Numbered from the stretch's first letter, positions 1-10,192 are shown. The stretch is DNA of 64,000 nucleotides from Eudoraea chungangensis (GCF_029360665.1 NZ_JARDUB010000002.1:434001-498000), one strand, 5' to 3'. Made by a program: numbers and translations. The notes: a model not told the origin generated them from the sequence alone.

Positions 1-205
1 TGTTAATGATGAAATGATTTATTAATTGAGTTTTTCCAGGCCTGCCAGAAGTTTTGGCCAAACTTTTCCTTGAGGTAAGCATATTGATCAGGGATGACTT
101 GCCTACATTAGACCTGCCAATAAAAGCATATTCCGGAAAAGGAGCGGAAGGACATTTATCCACACTCGAATTACTCATTAAAAAGTCTGCCGACTTGATT
201 TTCAT
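1..205 (-). CDS. engB: EngB/YihA/YsxC ribosome-biogenesis GTPase (partial, 3' end off window)
   Basis: Only the first 68 codons lie in the window. The gene reads leftward from an ATG at 205-203 and leaves at the left edge. Two signatures are visible. The P-loop GRSNVGKSS covers residues 30-38. The switch-I stretch around residues 52-65 contains TSGRPGKTQ, which is characteristic of the EngB family. EngB GTPases assist assembly of the large ribosomal subunit in the cytoplasm. The start lies 7 bases after the stop of the hydrolase gene, so the two are probably co-transcribed. The identification is by motif, and the missing C-terminal part holds the remaining G motifs. Confidence 0.9.
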   Translation of the reverse strand, partial: MKIKSADFLMSNSSVDKCPSAPFPEYAFIGRSNVGKSSLINMLTSRKSLAKTSGRPGKTQLINHFIIN

Positions 206-212
206 AGCTCTA

Positions 213-977
213 TTAGAACTTTCTTTTCTGCAGCCAAGCATCAAGAATTTGATTAAACTCTTCTGGATGTTCCATCATTGGAGCGTGTCCACACTTTTCT
301 ATCCAAAACAACTCAGAATCGGGTAGTAACTCATGAAATTCTCTAGCCACATTAGGAGGGGTCACCGAATCATTTTCACCCCATATAATACAGGTTGGAG
401 TTTTCATTTTAGGTAAATCTTTAGACATATTATGTCTTATGGCACTTTTTGCAATTGCCAAAGTCTTTACAAGTTTCATCCTGTCGTTTACCGTTTCAAA
501 GACTTCATCCACAATTTCTTTGGTTGCTACTTTGGGATCATAAAAAACATCTTGTGCTTTCTTTTTAATAAATTCATAATCCCCTCGTTTCGGATATCCA
601 TCTCCCATGGCGCTTTCATAAAGACCAGAACTTCCGGTGATTACTAATGCTTTTACCATTTGCGGATATAGTTTTGTATGCAGAAGACCAATATGCCCGC
701 CTAAGGAATTTCCTAATAGAATTACATCCTTTAATTCTTTGAACTCTATAAACTTTTCAAGAAATTTGGCGAAATTTTTTACGTTGGTTTTAAGCATGGG
801 CATGTCGTAGATGGGCAATTCGGGCACCAATACTCTATAGCCCTTTTTGGGAAAGTAGTCTGTGACACCATGAAAATTGCTTAAGCCACCCATGAGGCCG
901 TGTAGTATTATCATGGGAGTACCTTCTCCTACTTCTATAAACCTGAATTTTCCTTCTTTTTTAATCTCGGGTTTCAT
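213..977 (-). CDS. alpha/beta hydrolase
   Basis: A 254-residue single-domain alpha/beta hydrolase. The oxyanion region HGLMGG is near residues 26-31 and the nucleophile elbow GNSLGG places the catalytic serine at residue 91. The probable acid is Asp203 in WGENDSVTP, and the histidine is His231 in [10 protein letters not shown]. There is no signal peptide, so it is likely cytoplasmic. An upstream TTG at 983 is in frame, but the ATG at 977 is preferred. The substrate cannot be read from the sequence; esterase and C-C hydrolase activities both fit. It is the first gene of a leftward unit with engB and diverges from mraZ. Confidence 0.85.
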   Translation of the reverse strand: MKPEIKKEGKFRFIEVGEGTPMIILHGLMGGLSNFHGVTDYFPKKGYRVLVPELPIYDMPMLKTNVKNFAKFLEKFIEFKELKDVILLGNSLGGHIGLLHTKLYPQMVKALVITGSSGLYESAMGDGYPKRGDYEFIKKKAQDVFYDPKVATKEIVDEVFETVNDRMKLVKTLAIAKSAIRHNMSKDLPKMKTPTCIIWGENDSVTPPNVAREFHELLPDSELFWIEKCGHAPMMEHPEEFNQILDAWLQKRKF

Positions 978-1003
978 GTACAAATGCTTGTGGCATTAGT
1001 GCG

Positions 1004-1011
1004 CAAATATA
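1004..1011 (-). promoter_or_regulatory. putative -7 box for the hydrolase-engB unit
   Basis: Read on the minus strand this is TATATTTG, a full match to the Bacteroidota -7 consensus TAnnTTTG. A TTG lies 18 bases upstream, which fits the -33 element. Transcription would start roughly 20 bases before the ATG at 977. Confidence 0.55.
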
Positions 1012-1171
1012 GGCAATTCGATAGAATACCAATACTTTTGTATAAAAGTGCTAGAGATAAACAGCACTTACTTTTACTCAGTACAAATAAGACAAATGAT
1101 TTATTTCTTATCTCACGGATGACAAACTTCCCAATCCTTCTAAGTTAAATTAAAGACTTTTTATCAACAAA

Positions 1172-1201
1172 GTGGTAAATTGTGGTAAATTGTGGTAATA
1201 A
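1172..1201 (+). promoter_or_regulatory. MraZ operator: three direct repeats, 10-bp period
   Basis: The unit GTGGTAAATT occurs at 1172-1181 and 1182-1191, followed by a third, diverged copy, GTGGTAATAA, at 1192-1201. Known MraZ operators are short direct repeats with a 10-bp period immediately upstream of mraZ, with a TGGG core in Escherichia coli and an AAAGTG core in mollicutes. The period, number, position and GTGG core here match that pattern. The boxes lie just upstream of the putative -7 box and cover the -33 region, which suits autorepression. The assignment is an inference from pattern and position. Confidence 0.75.
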
Positions 1202-1207
1202 ATTCTA

Positions 1208-1215
1208 TATATTTG
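1208..1215 (+). promoter_or_regulatory. putative -7 box for the mraZ-ftsZ cluster
   Basis: TATATTTG is a full match to TAnnTTTG and lies 31 bases before the mraZ start. The MraZ repeats occupy the -33 region upstream of it. Confidence 0.6.
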
Positions 1216-1246
1216 AGTTGTATTACACAAAGCCAACCATTTAGAA

Positions 1247-1711
1247 GTGATAAGTTTCATAGGAACATACGATTGTAAGGCAGATGTTAAGGGTCGGGTG
1301 ATGATACCTGTAACCCTAAAAAACCAATTGGCCCCTGTACTTACCAAAGGCTTTGTTATTAAACGATCTGTTTTTCAACCTTGTTTGGAATTATACCCCA
1401 TGGATGAATGGAGTCTGCTAATGCAGAAAATGAATAAGAAGAACAGGTTTAAGAAAAAGAACAACGATTTTATTAGAAGATTTTCAGCCGGAGTTAAGCC
1501 AGTGGAAATTGATGCAACTGGGAGGTTATTAATACCGAAAAACTTAGTTTCTGTAGCAGGTATTAAGAAGGAGGTGGTTCTGAGTTCTGCTATTAATATT
1601 ATTGAAATTTGGGATAAGGATAGTTATGAAAAGGTGCTTGATGATACGGCGGAGAATTTTGCCGAATTAGCCGAAGAGGTAATGGGAGATGATGGAGACG
1701 AATTATCATAA
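1247..1711 (+). CDS. mraZ: transcriptional regulator MraZ
   Basis: A 154-residue protein with two tandem SpoVT/AbrB-like half domains. The first contains GTYDCKADVKGRVMIP (residues 6-21) and the second contains DATGRLLIPKNL (about residues 86-97); both carry the family's G-R-hydrophobic-IP signature. MraZ forms ring-shaped oligomers, binds repeats in its own promoter and regulates the division and cell-wall cluster. The start is a GTG. It is chosen because the conserved N-terminus begins directly after it and no ATG is available. The three direct repeats at 1172-1201 are its likely binding site. It is the first gene of the cluster and overlaps rsmH by 23 bases. Confidence 0.96.
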   Translation: MISFIGTYDCKADVKGRVMIPVTLKNQLAPVLTKGFVIKRSVFQPCLELYPMDEWSLLMQKMNKKNRFKKKNNDFIRRFSAGVKPVEIDATGRLLIPKNLVSVAGIKKEVVLSSAINIIEIWDKDSYEKVLDDTAENFAELAEEVMGDDGDELS

Positions 1712-2594
1712 TCCAGTTTTATTAAAGGAGTCTATCGATGGACTTAATATTGTTGAAGGTGGGGTTTATGTAGATGCCACCTTTGGAGGTGGAGGACATT
1801 CTAAGGCAATTCTAGAACGACTTGGAAGTAGTGGAAAGTTGTTTGCCTTTGACCAAGATGAAGAGGCTCTGGACAATGTTATCGAGGATGATAGATTTAC
1901 CTTGATTAATGAAAACTTTAGGTTTTTAAAGCAGTTTTTAAAGTTCTATGGCATTCGAGAAGTTGATGGGATTTTGGCAGACTTTGGGGTTTCTTCGCAT
2001 CAGTTCGACACGGCAGATAGGGGGTTTTCTACTCGTTTTGAAGCGGTATTAGACATGCGGATGAGTAAAAGGAATTCTAAAAGTGCGTATGACATTATAA
2101 ATGCGTATTCCTACGATGATCTTCGCAAAGTGCTTTTTAATTATGGAGAGCTACGGAACGCAGATGCTATTGCTGCTGTATTGATCGAAAATAGGGATAT
2201 GGGTGCTATTAAAACGAGTTCTAGATTAAAGGAGGTTCTAAAGAAATTTTTACCGCCTTTCAAAGAGAATAAAATTTTGGCTCAAATATATCAGGCTATT
2301 AGAATAGAAGTAAATGAAGAATTACTGGTTTTGGAAGAGTTTTTAAACCAGACCATAGAGGTGGTTAAACAAGGAGGTCGCCTTAGTCTTATCAGCTACC
2401 ATTCGTTAGAAGATAGACTTGTGAAAAGATTTATACAGGCTGGTAATTTTAGTGGTGAGATAGAAAAGGATTTTTATGGAAATACCAATTTACCATTTAA
2501 AAAAATAGGCAAGCTTATTGTGCCAACGGAAAGGGAAGTAAAAACTAACAATAGAGCACGTAGTGCCAAATTAAGAATAGCCGAAAGGAATTAG
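1689..2594 (+). CDS. rsmH: 16S rRNA (cytosine(1402)-N(4))-methyltransferase
   Basis: A 301-residue SAM-dependent enzyme that methylates N4 of C1402 in the decoding centre of 16S rRNA. Visible family motifs are DATFGGGGHS (SAM-binding loop, about residues 30-39), ADFGVSSHQFD (about 97-107) and SYHSLEDRLVKRF near residue 240. The C-terminus has NNRARSAKLR, typical of RsmH. Two ATG codons in a row (1689 and 1692) could start translation, and both overlap the end of mraZ, which implies translational coupling. Length and position, second in the cluster, are standard. Confidence 0.97.
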   Translation: MMETNYHNPVLLKESIDGLNIVEGGVYVDATFGGGGHSKAILERLGSSGKLFAFDQDEEALDNVIEDDRFTLINENFRFLKQFLKFYGIREVDGILADFGVSSHQFDTADRGFSTRFEAVLDMRMSKRNSKSAYDIINAYSYDDLRKVLFNYGELRNADAIAAVLIENRDMGAIKTSSRLKEVLKKFLPPFKENKILAQIYQAIRIEVNEELLVLEEFLNQTIEVVKQGGRLSLISYHSLEDRLVKRFIQAGNFSGEIEKDFYGNTNLPFKKIGKLIVPTEREVKTNNRARSAKLRIAERN

Positions 2595-2620
2595 AAGATA
2601 AGGAATAATAGCTAGTAAAA

Positions 2621-2944
2621 ATGATGCGGAAAAATTTAGTTGACCTGTTAAGAGGAAAATTTTTGGTTAGCGGGGACGCTCCAAAGAACTGGATGTTTAT
2701 CATCTTTATTTCCATCCTTGCTACAGTTATGATCGCTAGTTCTCATAGTGCAGATCGAAAAGTTCATCAGTTGGCAGCTTTAAATGAAGAAATTAAAGAA
2801 TTAAAAAATGAATTCGTAGATATGCGGTCTGATGTCCAAAGGCTAAAACTTGAGTCAACCATCGGGGCCACGGTAGAAGCAAAAGGACTCTACCCTTCAG
2901 AAGTACCCCCACGAAAAATCAAAGTAAAAAGTGCTAAGAAGTAA
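2621..2944 (+). CDS. ftsL: FtsL-like division protein
   Basis: A 107-residue bitopic membrane protein. It has a short basic cytoplasmic N-terminus, one transmembrane helix at about residues 24-40, and a periplasmic coiled-coil stretch at about 45-80 rich in Leu, Glu and Lys. This is the FtsL layout. FtsL joins FtsB and FtsQ and helps activate the FtsW/FtsI synthase. Primary sequence is poorly conserved in this family, so the call rests on topology, length and position between rsmH and ftsI. Tandem ATGs at 2621 and 2624 are both possible starts. Its stop abuts the ftsI start. Confidence 0.85.
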   Translation: MMRKNLVDLLRGKFLVSGDAPKNWMFIIFISILATVMIASSHSADRKVHQLAALNEEIKELKNEFVDMRSDVQRLKLESTIGATVEAKGLYPSEVPPRKIKVKSAKK

Positions 2945-4951
2945 ATGGCAATAACCGAAAAAAAAATACTGACAAGACTCTATATCATTTCTGGATGTCT
3001 CTTTCTGTTTGCGATTGCGGTAGCAGTAAAGTTAGTTATGATCCAGATGGTGCAGGGTGATAGGTACAAGGAAATGGCCATGCAACGAACTGAAAAACTA
3101 TTTACGATAGCACCCAATAGAGGTAACTTATATTCCGACGATGGGAGTTTGTTAGCGACTTCCGTATCTAAATACACCATTCGTTTTGATGCTGTTACCG
3201 TTAAAGCTAAAGATTTTGAAGAGAATATTGGACCACTTAGCAAGGCTCTTGCAGGCTTACTGGGTAAATCGGCCGCCCATTATGAGGATGTTCTGCGTAA
3301 AGCCCGTGTTAACAAAAATAGATATGCCTTAATATCACGTAATCTCGATTATTCAGAGTATACAGCAATTAAAGAGTTCCCCCTTTTTAGAAAAGGTCCT
3401 AATCGAGGAGGTATTATTGTAGAACAAAAAACAGTAAGGGAACATCCTTTAGGTAAAATTGCAGAACGTTCCATTGGTTATGAACGCTTTGATGAGAATG
3501 GCTATGCTACTAGAGTAGGCCTGGAAGGGGCTTTTGGCATTTATCTCAGAGGAGTAGAGGGAAAAAGATTAAAGCAAAAAATAGCCAAAGGTCAGTGGAA
3601 ACCTCTAGGATTAGACAATATTATTGAACCTCAGGATGGCTATGACGTAGCCTCAACCATAGATATAAATATACAAGATATTGCCCATCATGGATTGCTA
3701 ACGCAACTCGAAAAATATAAGGCAGATCACGGTTGTGTAATTGTAATGGAGACTCAAACAGGGGAGATTAAGGCAATCTCCAATCTGGGAAGAACACAAG
3801 AAGGAAAGTACTATGAGAGACTCAACTATGCTATAGGAGAGTCGCATGAACCTGGATCTACCTTTAAATTGATGTCATTGGTGGCTGCATTGGAGGATAA
3901 GAAGATTGATACCAGTACTATAGTAGATACCGAGAAAGGCAGATGGCGCATCTATGACAGATGGGTTAGAGATTCCAAGCGAGGAGGATACGGGAAAATA
4001 TCTATGGCAAAAGCTTTTGAGGTGTCTTCCAATACTGCATTTGCAAAAATGATTCACAATTCTTACAAGGAAAAACCAAGTGTATATGTAGACAGATTAA
4101 TGTCTATGGGCTTGCATCAAGAATTAGGAATGCCCATCAAAGGAGAAGGTGTCCCCGTTATTCGGTATCCCGGGGATAAAGGATGGTCGGGAATTTCTTT
4201 GGCTTGGATGTCTCATGGTTACGAGGTTTCCCTAACACCTTTACAAACACTTGCATTTTACAATGCTATCGCTAATGACGGGGAATTAGTAAAACCACGC
4301 CTAATTAAAGAGGTCAGGGAATGGAATAAGACAATTTATAAGTTTGATAAGGAAGTTCTCAATGAATCTATTTGCTCCAAAGAAACTGCTGTGCAAGTGC
4401 AAGATCTTCTTAAAAATGTAGTTGAGAAGAAACATGGCACGGGACATGGTCTGTACTCCTCTAGTTTTTCTATGGCAGGTAAAACTGGCACAGCACAAAA
4501 GAACTATGTAAGTAAAGATCCAGATAAACTAAAATACATTTCCACCTTCGCAGGATATTTTCCAGCAGATAACCCCAAATATTCTTGTATTGTAGTCATC
4601 CATGAGCCAGACAAAAGCGTTGGCTATTATGGCGCAGATGTTTCGGGCCCAGTTTTTAAGTCTATAGCTCGGAAGATATATGCCAACAATCCACTAATCG
4701 ATGAAATTGAAAGTTTGGAGCCCTTAAATGCGGCTCTAGATCAAAATTTTGAAGCCTATTATACGCAATCACAAAAGAAGCAAGAAAGGGTGCCAAATGT
4801 AAAGGGAATGAGTGGAATGGATGCGATATCCATTCTTGAAAACCTTGGATTACAGGTCATAGTAAAGGGAAATGGGAAGGTGAAAAAGCAATCCGTTGCT
4901 AAAGGAGCTCCAATAAAAAAAGGCACTAAAATAATACTGGAACTTTCATGA
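2945..4951 (+). CDS. ftsI: penicillin-binding protein, septal transpeptidase FtsI (PBP3) with PASTA domain
   Basis: A 668-residue class B PBP. It has one N-terminal transmembrane helix (about residues 13-35), a dimerisation domain, and a transpeptidase domain with active-site Ser305 in the STFK motif. SSN is at 361-363 and KTGT at 513-516. A C-terminal PASTA domain spans about residues 617-668 and begins VPNVKGM. FtsI cross-links septal peptidoglycan together with FtsW. The PASTA domain is absent from the Escherichia coli protein but common in Bacteroidota and Firmicutes homologues. It starts directly after ftsL and overlaps murE by four bases (ATGA). Confidence 0.95.
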   Translation: MAITEKKILTRLYIISGCLFLFAIAVAVKLVMIQMVQGDRYKEMAMQRTEKLFTIAPNRGNLYSDDGSLLATSVSKYTIRFDAVTVKAKDFEENIGPLSKALAGLLGKSAAHYEDVLRKARVNKNRYALISRNLDYSEYTAIKEFPLFRKGPNRGGIIVEQKTVREHPLGKIAERSIGYERFDENGYATRVGLEGAFGIYLRGVEGKRLKQKIAKGQWKPLGLDNIIEPQDGYDVASTIDINIQDIAHHGLLTQLEKYKADHGCVIVMETQTGEIKAISNLGRTQEGKYYERLNYAIGESHEPGSTFKLMSLVAALEDKKIDTSTIVDTEKGRWRIYDRWVRDSKRGGYGKISMAKAFEVSSNTAFAKMIHNSYKEKPSVYVDRLMSMGLHQELGMPIKGEGVPVIRYPGDKGWSGISLAWMSHGYEVSLTPLQTLAFYNAIANDGELVKPRLIKEVREWNKTIYKFDKEVLNESICSKETAVQVQDLLKNVVEKKHGTGHGLYSSSFSMAGKTGTAQKNYVSKDPDKLKYISTFAGYFPADNPKYSCIVVIHEPDKSVGYYGADVSGPVFKSIARKIYANNPLIDEIESLEPLNAALDQNFEAYYTQSQKKQERVPNVKGMSGMDAISILENLGLQVIVKGNGKVKKQSVAKGAPIKKGTKIILELS

Positions 4952-6411
4952 AACCATTAAAGGATATTCTTTTTGGGGTAAGTTTAAGAGCGGTGAGCGG
5001 GTCTACAGCGACGAATATCAATGCCATTAAATTTGATTCTAGAGAGGTAAAGGAAAAGGATGTATTTGTTGCAGTCAGAGGAACTATAACCGATGGCCAT
5101 AAATATATTGAGAAGGCTATATCAAAAGGTGCCGGTGCTGTTGTATGTGAGGAAATGCCCAAAGAATTAGTGGACAATATATGCTATGTAGTTGTGCCGG
5201 ATACGAATCAGGCTTTGGCAATCATGGCTTCTAATTATTATGAAGTTCCTTCTAAAAATCTTAAACTCATAGGAGTTACTGGGACCAACGGTAAAACAAC
5301 GGTAAGTAGTTTGTTATATCAACTATTTAAAAAGGCAGGATATAAAGTAGGCCTCCTATCCACTATAAAAATAATGATTGATGAGATAGAGCACCCAACA
5401 ACGCATACCACACCAGACGCCATAACGATAAATAAAAACCTCTCACAAATGAATGAGGCGGGGGTAGAGTTTTGTTTTATGGAAGTTAGTTCTCATGGCA
5501 TTCATCAGAAAAGAACTGAAGGCCTTTATTTTGAAGGTGCCATTTTTACCAACCTATCTCATGATCACCTAGATTATCATAAGACTTTTGCAGAGTATAG
5601 AGATACCAAGAAAATTCTTTTTGACAAGCTTAACAAGAGGGCTTTCGCGCTGGCCAATATTGATGATAAGAATGGATTAGTAATGCTGCAAAATACCAAT
5701 GCGAGAAAATTCACGTATGCACTAAGGTCCTATGCTGATTACAGGGCACAAATCTTGGAAAATCAATTTAATGGACAATTGTTGAAGATAGACGAAAATG
5801 AGCTTTGGACCAGGTTGATAGGTGACTTCAATGCCTATAATATTCTAGCAATCTACGCTACCGCTGATCTTTTGGGACTTGAAAAATTTGAAACACTAAG
5901 AATATTAAGCGAATTAGAAAATGTTGATGGAAGATTTCAATATTTTATATCGTCAAAAAAAATAACGGCTATTGTTGATTATGCCCATACGCCGGATGCA
6001 CTAAAAAATGTACTTGATACTATCAATGCATTGAGGACTGGAAATGAAAACGTCATCACCGTAGTGGGGTGTGGTGGTGATCGTGACAGGTCTAAGCGTC
6101 CGGTTATGGGTCATATCGCTTCTGAATATAGTTCCAGAGCTATATTCACTTCTGATAATCCTAGATCGGAAAATCCCACCTCCATCATACAAGAAATGGA
6201 AGCAGGAGTAGAGGGCCATAATGTAAAAAAGACACTATCTATTGAAAATCGAAAACAGGCTATTAAAACTGCCTGTCAGTTAGCAGATCCTAACGACATA
6301 ATTCTCGTGGCAGGTAAGGGACATGAAACCTATCAAGAAACCAATGGTATTAGAGATGACTTTGATGATTTTAAAATAGTAAAGGAATTATTAATCGATT
6401 TGAGTAAGTAA
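4948..6411 (+). CDS. murE: UDP-N-acetylmuramoyl-L-alanyl-D-glutamate--2,6-diaminopimelate ligase
   Basis: A 487-residue Mur ligase that adds the third residue of the peptidoglycan stem peptide in the cytoplasm, using ATP. The P-loop GTNGKTT is at residues 112-118. The motif DNPR at 403-406, followed by SENP, is the signature of enzymes specific for meso-diaminopimelate rather than lysine, so this organism should have DAP-type peptidoglycan. The gene overlaps the end of ftsI by four bases and is followed after 20 bases by mraY. Length is typical. Confidence 0.96.
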   Translation: MKPLKDILFGVSLRAVSGSTATNINAIKFDSREVKEKDVFVAVRGTITDGHKYIEKAISKGAGAVVCEEMPKELVDNICYVVVPDTNQALAIMASNYYEVPSKNLKLIGVTGTNGKTTVSSLLYQLFKKAGYKVGLLSTIKIMIDEIEHPTTHTTPDAITINKNLSQMNEAGVEFCFMEVSSHGIHQKRTEGLYFEGAIFTNLSHDHLDYHKTFAEYRDTKKILFDKLNKRAFALANIDDKNGLVMLQNTNARKFTYALRSYADYRAQILENQFNGQLLKIDENELWTRLIGDFNAYNILAIYATADLLGLEKFETLRILSELENVDGRFQYFISSKKITAIVDYAHTPDALKNVLDTINALRTGNENVITVVGCGGDRDRSKRPVMGHIASEYSSRAIFTSDNPRSENPTSIIQEMEAGVEGHNVKKTLSIENRKQAIKTACQLADPNDIILVAGKGHETYQETNGIRDDFDDFKIVKELLIDLSK

Positions 6412-6431
6412 GATAAAAACAGACCTAAGGC

Positions 6432-7652
6432 ATGTTATATTATTTGTTTGAATTTTTGGAAAATGAATACCAATTCCCAGGAGCTACCCTTTTTCGGTTT
6501 CTCTCTTTTAGGGCCGCGATGGCAGTTTTGTTATCCTTAATTCTAGCCACAGTCTATGGAAAGCAAATAATTCTTTTTCTAAGGAAAAAGCAGATTGGAG
6601 AAACTATTCGAGACCTAGGCTTAGAAGGGCAGAAACAAAAATCTGGTACTCCTACCATGGGTGGTCTTATTATTATAATGTCTACGCTAATTCCTGTTTT
6701 ACTCTTTGCAAGGCTAGATAATATCTATGTGATCTTACTAATAGTAACTACCATTTGGATGGGCATTATTGGTTTTGTTGATGATTATATCAAGATTTTT
6801 AAAAAGAATAAACAAGGCCTTAAAGGAAGATTTAAGGTAATGGGTCAGGTGGTTTTGGGATTAATGGTGGGTGCAACTTTGTTTTTCCATCCGGAAGTTA
6901 CAATGAAAGAAAAGAGTAGTACTACTATAACGAGGCAGTATGAAGTGCTAGAGGTAGAAGGGCTGGTTGTAAAATCTACGAAAACTAACATTCCTTTCTT
7001 AAAAAATAATGAATTAGACTATGCCAATATAATTTCTTGGATGGGAGAAGGGGCTGCAGAATACGCCTGGCTCATATTTATACCCGTTGTTATTTTTATT
7101 GTAACGGCGGTTTCCAATGGAGCCAATCTAACGGACGGAATAGACGGATTGGCAGCAGGTACGTCGGCAATAATTGTCCTCACATTAGGAATCTTTGCAT
7201 GGGTTTCTGGTAACATCATTTTCTCAGACTATTTGGATATTTTTTTCATCCCAAACGCAGGTGAGTTAGTTGTTTTTATTGCTGCTTTTGTTGGAGCCTT
7301 GGTTGGATTTTTATGGTACAACGCATTTCCGGCACAGGTTTTTATGGGAGATACGGGTAGCCTTACAATTGGTGGAGTTATTGCCGTCATTGCGATTATT
7401 GTGAGAAAAGAATTATTGATTCCTCTCCTGTGTGGAATCTTTTTTGCCGAAACTATTTCGGTAATGCTGCAGGTGAGCTATTTCAAATATACCAAGAAGA
7501 CTTTGGGTGAGGGTAAAAGAATTTTTTTGATGGCGCCTTTGCATCATCACTACCAGAAGAAAGGATATCACGAGAGTAAAATTGTAACGCGTTTTTGGAT
7601 TATTGGAATTTTGTTAGCGATAATAACTATTGTGACACTGAAAGTTCGATAA
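6432..7652 (+). CDS. mraY: phospho-N-acetylmuramoyl-pentapeptide-transferase
   Basis: A polytopic membrane protein of 406 residues that makes lipid I from UDP-MurNAc-pentapeptide and undecaprenyl phosphate. Recognisable motifs are PTMGGL, the Mg-binding [29 protein letters not shown] and the [11 protein letters not shown] loop near the C-terminus. It is some 40 residues longer than the Escherichia coli enzyme. The extra length is a soluble insert at about residues 155-195, and Bacteroidota MraY proteins commonly have one there. Its stop abuts the murD start. Confidence 0.96.
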   Translation: MLYYLFEFLENEYQFPGATLFRFLSFRAAMAVLLSLILATVYGKQIILFLRKKQIGETIRDLGLEGQKQKSGTPTMGGLIIIMSTLIPVLLFARLDNIYVILLIVTTIWMGIIGFVDDYIKIFKKNKQGLKGRFKVMGQVVLGLMVGATLFFHPEVTMKEKSSTTITRQYEVLEVEGLVVKSTKTNIPFLKNNELDYANIISWMGEGAAEYAWLIFIPVVIFIVTAVSNGANLTDGIDGLAAGTSAIIVLTLGIFAWVSGNIIFSDYLDIFFIPNAGELVVFIAAFVGALVGFLWYNAFPAQVFMGDTGSLTIGGVIAVIAIIVRKELLIPLLCGIFFAETISVMLQVSYFKYTKKTLGEGKRIFLMAPLHHHYQKKGYHESKIVTRFWIIGILLAIITIVTLKVR

Positions 7653-8987
7653 ATGGAATACCTAGTGGTACTTGGAGGAGGAGAAAGTGGAGTTGGTGCT
7701 GCCTTGCTGGGAAAACAAAAAGGATACAAAGTCTTTGTTTCCGACAGAGGTATAATTAAGAAGAAATATAGAGACGTTCTTGAACATTTTGAAATAGACT
7801 GGGAAGAAGAAAAGCATACTGAAGCAGAAATTCTAAAGGCCAATTTAGTGGTAAAAAGCCCGGGAATACCAGATAACGCAAGTCTAATACAAGAGATTTT
7901 AGGCTTGAATATACCCGTTATATCTGAAATAGAATTTGCATCGCGCTATACCGATGCTGTTTTAATTGGTATAACTGGGAGTAACGGAAAAACAACCACT
8001 ACAATGCTTACCTATCACCTTTTAAAAGAAGCTGGGTTAGATGTAGGAATGGCTGGTAATATAGGCGATAGTTTTGCCAAGATGCTTACGGAGAAACAGC
8101 ATAAGTATTACGTATTAGAAATTAGTAGTTTTCAATTAGACGGTATTAGGGAGTTTCGACCACATATCGCTGTTATCACCAATATAACGCCTGATCATTT
8201 AGACAGATACGACTATTCTTTCGAAAAATACACTGCTTCTAAATTTAGAATAGCCAAAAACCAAAAGTCTTCGGATTATTTACTCTATGACCAAGAAGAC
8301 AGTACTATAAATGAGGGCTTTAAAATACATCCCGTTTACTCAAAAAAAATACCCTATGCATCCGAAGGGCCAATGGAAAATGCTTCTTGGATGGATGAAG
8401 AAAAGATATATATAAAGACACATAATAAATTAATTAAAATGAGAACAGATTCTTTGGCATTGGAAGGAAAACACAACATCAAGAACACTATGGCCGCAGC
8501 CACAGTGGCAAAGCTTGTGGGCATTAGAAAAGAAAGCATAAGGAATAGTATTCAGACTTTCCAAGGGGCGGAACATCGTTTGGAAAAAGTCCTAAAAATA
8601 CATCATGTTCAATATATAAACGATTCTAAAGCGACAAACGTCAACGCAACTTACTACGCATTGGATAGTATGAACACACCTGTGGTCTGGATAGTTGGAG
8701 GAGTGGATAAAGGAAATGATTACAAGGCGTTAATGCCATTAGTGAGAGAGAAAGTGAAAGCAATTATATGTCTTGGTATGGATAATGAAAAGTTGAAACA
8801 AGCCTTCCAAAACGCTGTTGACTTATTTGTAGAAACCTATGCCATGTCGGAAGCAGTAAAAGTGGCGTATAAAATAGCAGATCGAGGAGATACTGTATTG
8901 CTGTCTCCAGCCTGTGCGAGCTTTGACCTATTTGAAAATTACGAGGACAGAGGGAATCAATTTAAAGAAGCGATCAAGAATTTATAA
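7653..8987 (+). CDS. murD: UDP-N-acetylmuramoyl-L-alanine--D-glutamate ligase
   Basis: A 444-residue Mur ligase that adds D-glutamate to UDP-MurNAc-L-Ala. The N-terminal Rossmann-like segment begins VVLGGGESGVG. The P-loop GSNGKTTT is at residues 109-116, ITPDHLDRY carries a conserved His, and NDSKATN near residue 330 is the MurD C-terminal signature. The ATG follows the mraY stop with no gap, and the last base of the stop is the first base of the ftsW start. This spacing indicates a single operon with coupled translation. Confidence 0.96.
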   Translation: MEYLVVLGGGESGVGAALLGKQKGYKVFVSDRGIIKKKYRDVLEHFEIDWEEEKHTEAEILKANLVVKSPGIPDNASLIQEILGLNIPVISEIEFASRYTDAVLIGITGSNGKTTTTMLTYHLLKEAGLDVGMAGNIGDSFAKMLTEKQHKYYVLEISSFQLDGIREFRPHIAVITNITPDHLDRYDYSFEKYTASKFRIAKNQKSSDYLLYDQEDSTINEGFKIHPVYSKKIPYASEGPMENASWMDEEKIYIKTHNKLIKMRTDSLALEGKHNIKNTMAAATVAKLVGIRKESIRNSIQTFQGAEHRLEKVLKIHHVQYINDSKATNVNATYYALDSMNTPVVWIVGGVDKGNDYKALMPLVREKVKAIICLGMDNEKLKQAFQNAVDLFVETYAMSEAVKVAYKIADRGDTVLLSPACASFDLFENYEDRGNQFKEAIKNL

Positions 8988-10192
8988 TGCAAATACTGGG
9001 ATTTTTTAAAAATATCAAAGGAGACAAGGCCATCTGGGGTATAGTGGCTATTCTGGCGTTATTTTCGTTTTTACCGGTATACAGCGCTAGCAGCAACCTG
9101 GTATACGTAGTTGGTAATGGCACAACAATGGGTCATTTACTTAAACATGGCATGCTGCTAATCCTAGGTTTCGGGATTATTTATGGGATCCATAGAATAC
9201 CAACTCATTTTTTTAAAGGGCTTTCCATAATTGCGCTTCCTATTGTATTGGTTTTGCTGGTCTATACCCTTGCCCAGGGTACTACAATAGACGGAGCTAA
9301 CGCCAGTAGATGGATTAGACTACCATTGGTTGGGATTACTTTTCAGACTTCCAATCTTGCAGCGGTTGTATTACTGGTCTATATTGCTCGGTATCTTACT
9401 AAAATAAAGGATAAAACGATAAGCTTTAAGGAAAGCATAGTGCCGTTATGGTTACCTGTTTTTGCAGTAGTAGTCTTAATATTACCCGCTAATTTTTCTA
9501 CGGCGGCCATACTTTTCTTTATGGTTCTTATTCTATGTTTTTTGGGAGGATATCCAATAAAATATCTGATGGGGATTGTCGGTGCAGGGGTTCTAATACT
9601 GGCCGTTTTTGTGCTTTTTGCCAAGGCTTATCCAGATATGTTTCCAAATCGAGTAGATACATGGATGCACAGACTAGAAAGTTTTTGGGACCCGGCGGAT
9701 ACCGAAGCCGATTATCAGATTGAAAAAGCTAAAATCGCTATAGCCAGCGGAGGGGTTGTAGGTAATGGAGCTGGGAAAAGTGTCATGAAGAATTTCTTAC
9801 CCCAAAGTTCATCCGATTTTATATACGCCATAATAATAGAGGAATACGGTCTTTTGGGTGGTTTTCTCTTAATGTTCTTTTACCTGTTGCTGTTATTTAG
9901 AATAGTTGTAGTGGCCAATGCAAATGAGACCATATTCGGAAAATTATTGGTGGTAGGTGTTGGGCTGCCTATTGTTTTTCAGGCATTTATTAATATGGCG
10001 GTTGCCGTAGAATTATTTCCTGTTACCGGGCAAACTTTACCTCTTATTAGTAGTGGAGGGACATCTATTTGGATGACCTGCCTCGCCATAGGCATTGTTT
10101 TGAGCGCCAGCAGAAAATTTGAAAAGACGGAAGAAGATAAGCTGAGTACAAATGAAATGAATCCCCTAGAAGTATTAAGTGGCCAATTATAA
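8987..10192 (+). CDS. ftsW: SEDS peptidoglycan polymerase FtsW
   Basis: A 401-residue integral membrane protein with about ten hydrophobic segments. It belongs to the SEDS family, which polymerises lipid II at the septum in partnership with FtsI. Visible family features are [11 protein letters not shown] in the middle, a long periplasmic loop with [18 protein letters not shown], and the C-terminal PLISSGGTS motif that ends almost all FtsW/RodA proteins. Its location beside murG and downstream of ftsI favours FtsW over RodA. It overlaps murG by 14 bases. Confidence 0.94.
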   Translation: MQILGFFKNIKGDKAIWGIVAILALFSFLPVYSASSNLVYVVGNGTTMGHLLKHGMLLILGFGIIYGIHRIPTHFFKGLSIIALPIVLVLLVYTLAQGTTIDGANASRWIRLPLVGITFQTSNLAAVVLLVYIARYLTKIKDKTISFKESIVPLWLPVFAVVVLILPANFSTAAILFFMVLILCFLGGYPIKYLMGIVGAGVLILAVFVLFAKAYPDMFPNRVDTWMHRLESFWDPADTEADYQIEKAKIAIASGGVVGNGAGKSVMKNFLPQSSSDFIYAIIIEEYGLLGGFLLMFFYLLLLFRIVVVANANETIFGKLLVVGVGLPIVFQAFINMAVAVELFPVTGQTLPLISSGGTSIWMTCLAIGIVLSASRKFEKTEEDKLSTNEMNPLEVLSGQL

